Below, piece by piece: positions 61,767 through 64,000 of a stretch of DNA of 64,000 bases. The stretch spans positions 1,488,001 through 1,552,000 of the forward strand of contig NZ_CP087131.1 in assembly GCF_020911865.1 (NCBI RefSeq), written 5' to 3'. The first letter of the stretch is position 1. The number at the start of each line of letters is the position of its first letter. Origin of the DNA: Chryseobacterium sp. C-71 (GTDB lineage Bacteria > Bacteroidota > Bacteroidia > Flavobacteriales > Weeksellaceae). The notes beneath the pieces are model-generated. The model was not told where the DNA came from. It was given only the letters and a program-made list of their open reading frames with translations, and ran no database searches. A program made the translations under genes and the position numbers.

Positions 61767-62792
61767 TTACTGCATAAGTTTATTTCTCTTAAGCCATTTC
61801 GGAAATTCATTTTCAATCAGCTTCGTTCCTGATTCGTTGTACCAGCTGTAACCCATTCTGCGTTCTTCGGAAACATCTTCGTAATTAAATTTCACACTTC
61901 CGTCACGATCCCCGAAAACAGGTTTGTTTGTTGGAATATCATAAAATCTCGCCCAAACCGATGATCCTTCTTTTTTGCTCAGTGTACGGATTAGTTTATC
62001 ATTTTCTTTCGAAACACTGTAGGTGTACCCTTCAATTTTACTCACCTTAAACCATTCCACTGCCGCTCTAACAGATTTTTCAATTTCCGGAGTTACGGGC
62101 TGCATCATCAGAAACTTCACAATGTTCACAGATTCTCCGGTTGCCAGAGACATCGGCTCAAAAGCTCTCGCTTTTTCAGGAACCAAAGTCACTTCGTTGT
62201 ACTGGTCTGCCCAGATGGAAAGTTTACCGTTTTGAAGAACCTGTGTTTTCAGAATACAGGCAATTCCTTTTTGCAAAGCAACTTTCGACTTTTCCTTTAA
62301 TTGAGAACCTACGGCATCAAAACCCTCTTTTCCTTCAGCAACATTGTACAAAATAGTCAAGGCGTTGATCATCGCATTATCATTGTACGTTACCTGTTTT
62401 CTGTAAATTGAAGCATTTGGAAAATACTGCGGAAATCCACCGTTTTCATACTGCATAGAGAGCAAATATTCAATTCCTTTTTCAGCAGATTTTAAATAAG
62501 CTGGATTTTTAGTGGTGCTGTATGCTTTAATTAAACCATTGATTTCCCTTGAGGTGGCGTTGTTATCGATGGTAGCAAGATCATTGTCGTTGGCTTTGAT
62601 TATCTTTAAAAGTTTAGAGTCTATTTCTAAAGTATAATCAACATTTTTTTTATCGCTGTTATGTTTGCCCCACCCGCCGTTCGGAAGCTGATAAACCATC
62701 ATTTTTTCGGCCAAAGGATCTTTTACCTGTGCTGTACAAGCCGTTGTTGAGGCTAGGCACAATGAGAATAGGATAAGCTTAAAATTCATCAT
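61767..62792 (-). CDS. Pectate lyase, family PL10
   Basis: A 341-residue secreted lyase with a lipoprotein-like start (CLASTTACTAQ). The (alpha/alpha)3 toroid motifs MVYQLPNGGWGKH, NNATSREINGLIKAY, MQYENGGFPQYFPN and WARFYD are those of PL10. It cleaves polygalacturonate. It is transcribed toward the GH95 gene and, with the DUF4861 gene upstream, forms a separate minus-strand unit. Confidence 0.9.
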   Translation of the reverse strand: MMNFKLILFSLCLASTTACTAQVKDPLAEKMMVYQLPNGGWGKHNSDKKNVDYTLEIDSKLLKIIKANDNDLATIDNNATSREINGLIKAYSTTKNPAYLKSAEKGIEYLLSMQYENGGFPQYFPNASIYRKQVTYNDNAMINALTILYNVAEGKEGFDAVGSQLKEKSKVALQKGIACILKTQVLQNGKLSIWADQYNEVTLVPEKARAFEPMSLATGESVNIVKFLMMQPVTPEIEKSVRAAVEWFKVSKIEGYTYSVSKENDKLIRTLSKKEGSSVWARFYDIPTNKPVFGDRDGSVKFNYEDVSEERRMGYSWYNESGTKLIENEFPKWLKRNKLMQ

Positions 62793-62800
62793 TTTTACTA

Positions 62801-63986
62801 TTATTTAATTGTAATTACTAAAGGATTGGCAACCATCTGAGCCTTTTTCTGCAAAAGTTTTTCCCAATCATTCTTTGTTTGAATCTGTCCGCTTTTCTGC
62901 CATGCAAACCCTGCGTAATAAGTCAGTTTTTTCTGAGGTTTCGTTACAACCAGCAAATTACTCTGGTCCGGAGTTTCAGATTTGTGAGCTACAGATCTCT
63001 GAACAATTTTAGGATCTAATACAATTCCTTCTCCTACAAATGCATCATCAATTTTTTCCCAATGAAGATAATATCCGGCTTTATCATTCAGCTTTGATTC
63101 GCCTTCATTTTTATGTAAAGTAATTCCGACCGTATAATTGGGAACTGGCTTTTCAGCTTCAAAAGTCGATTCAAACTTAGAAAAATTCGAACCTAAATCA
63201 AGAGAAATTCTTTTTGGTTTCTTTCACTCCAAATTCGCTCCAAGGCGCGTATGTCAGTTCAAAAACCGTTCTCAGCGGACCTTCCGCAATCGTTTTTGAA
63301 GTTACAAAGTTTTGGGAAACCTGCAGTTTTTCATCTTTCCAGATTCCGATTCCTCCCGTTCCGCGGCTGTCACCGACGTGATATGGATCGTAGCCTTCAC
63401 CTCTCGTGTCTTTGTGATAATACATTGGATCCGTCAGATACCCTTTGTACCATTCGTCGATAACAGATTTTTCAGTTCTTTTAAACCAGATATCAACACC
63501 GCTGGAAAGTGTGCTTCCTTTCACTTTAGCCAAAGCTTCAGCCTGACCTTTTGGGCCATACACCCTGAACGCAACCTTATCATTTTCCCAGGTGTAATCG
63601 TCTACTCTTTCCGGAACCAGTCTGGAATACGTTGTCACTTTACTTTCAGGAACTGGTGTATTCGGATCTGCAATAATTTTATACGAATTCGTTTTATTTG
63701 CATCCAGTTTTGTCTGAAAAAGAAGCTCATCATTTTTCCCGTCACTGTCATTATCGATCCACTGAATCGGCAGATATTGGTTTTGGGCGTCTTTTATTCT
63801 TAAATCTTCCGCTTTATTTTTCTCTAAAAATGCTTTCAACTGCTTTGTTGAAACAGAAACGATTTCATTTCTTGCAAAATCCTGAGTATTTTTAACCTGA
63901 ATTGAGGTCTGCGCACTCATAAGATTCGCAGTAGTGCAAACGATTGCACAACTTAAACTCAGTTTTGATTTATTTGATCCGAACAT
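62801..63986 (-). pseudogene. DUF4861 protein (second copy), frameshifted
   Basis: The first 257 or so codons (signal peptide ending NLMSAQ, then VRVYGPKGQ-like core with YYHKDTRGEGYDPYHVGDS) read in one frame, which stops at 63198. The homologous C-terminus (RISLDLGSNFSKFES... to NPLVITIK, stop at 62801-62803) continues in another frame. Removing one base from the run of five T at 63211-63215 restores a single ORF of about 394 residues. This is either a real indel or a homopolymer sequencing error. It is followed by PL10 after 8 nt. Confidence 0.75.
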
Positions 63987-64000
63987 AAATGTTGTTTTCT

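Noticed and set aside
63936..63947. GCAAACGATTGC, near-match to the LacI-type operator
   Set aside because: It lies inside the signal-peptide codons of the second DUF4861 gene, has a mismatch next to the central CG and may be chance.

Overview
The window looks like chromosomal DNA of a flavobacterium of the Chryseobacterium type. It is AT-rich, several promoters carry the Bacteroidetes -7 motif TAnnTTTG, the tRNA genes do not encode CCA, and a SusC/SusD pair leads a pectin utilisation locus. No rRNA, CRISPR array, transposase or integrase was seen.

Region 1 (1-7070) is the most unusual. A minus-strand array of 19 tRNA genes (3898-6232) is followed by genes for an RNase H-like YkuK protein, an Eri1-like DEDDh exonuclease, a cyclic-phosphate-processing receiver (cREC), a DinB-fold protein and an Rnl2-type RNA ligase. 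After a terminator comes an RNase Z-like metallo-beta-lactamase protein. Two tRNA genes (Met, Asp) each carry a 50-nt insertion at exactly the same T-loop position. The two insertions have conserved ends and a hairpin with compensatory changes, so they look like small introns. Four copies of an unannotated hairpin RNA lie between the tRNA genes. Other oddities are a Cys tRNA with a Tyr-like long variable arm, a 65-nt Leu-like tRNA without a D-arm, a tRNA lacking U33, and a 41-codon ORF followed by a terminator that abuts the first tRNA. Ala, Val and Gly tRNAs are absent. I read this as a tRNA reserve/repair island; that function is inference.

Region 2 (7088-14750) is a minus-strand operon of the MoxR AAA+ / vWA-beta-propeller ternary type, with membrane-anchored partners. 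Region 3 (14925-18583) holds housekeeping and hypothetical genes: deoD, tatD, a DUF434/PIN-like gene and others.

Region 4 (18878-23701) has a wrecked xylulokinase-like remnant, xylA, a xylose permease and a LacI-type regulator. Region 5 (23740-28114) is a repeat-rich stretch with HxlR, SDR, SnoaL-like and DUF559 genes, a frameshifted DUF6602-like nuclease gene and small remnants.

Region 6 (28232-38523, minus strand) encodes the whole galacturonate/unsaturated uronate route: KduI, KduD, UxaC, KdgK, KdgA, a hexuronate MFS transporter, UxaB and UxaA. Divergent from it, region 7 (39397-63986) is a pectin utilisation locus: SusC/SusD, two CE8 pectinesterases, PL1, GH105, GH43, GH28, CE12, KdgF, several esterases, GH95, PL10 and two DUF4861 proteins (one frameshifted). 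The enzymes demethylate, deacetylate and cleave homogalacturonan and rhamnogalacturonan, and region 6 takes the uronates to pyruvate and glyceraldehyde-3-phosphate. A shared LacI-like operator (core GYAATCGATTGC) occurs at 19079, 38578 and 39268 and probably links the xylose and pectin genes to the LacI regulator.
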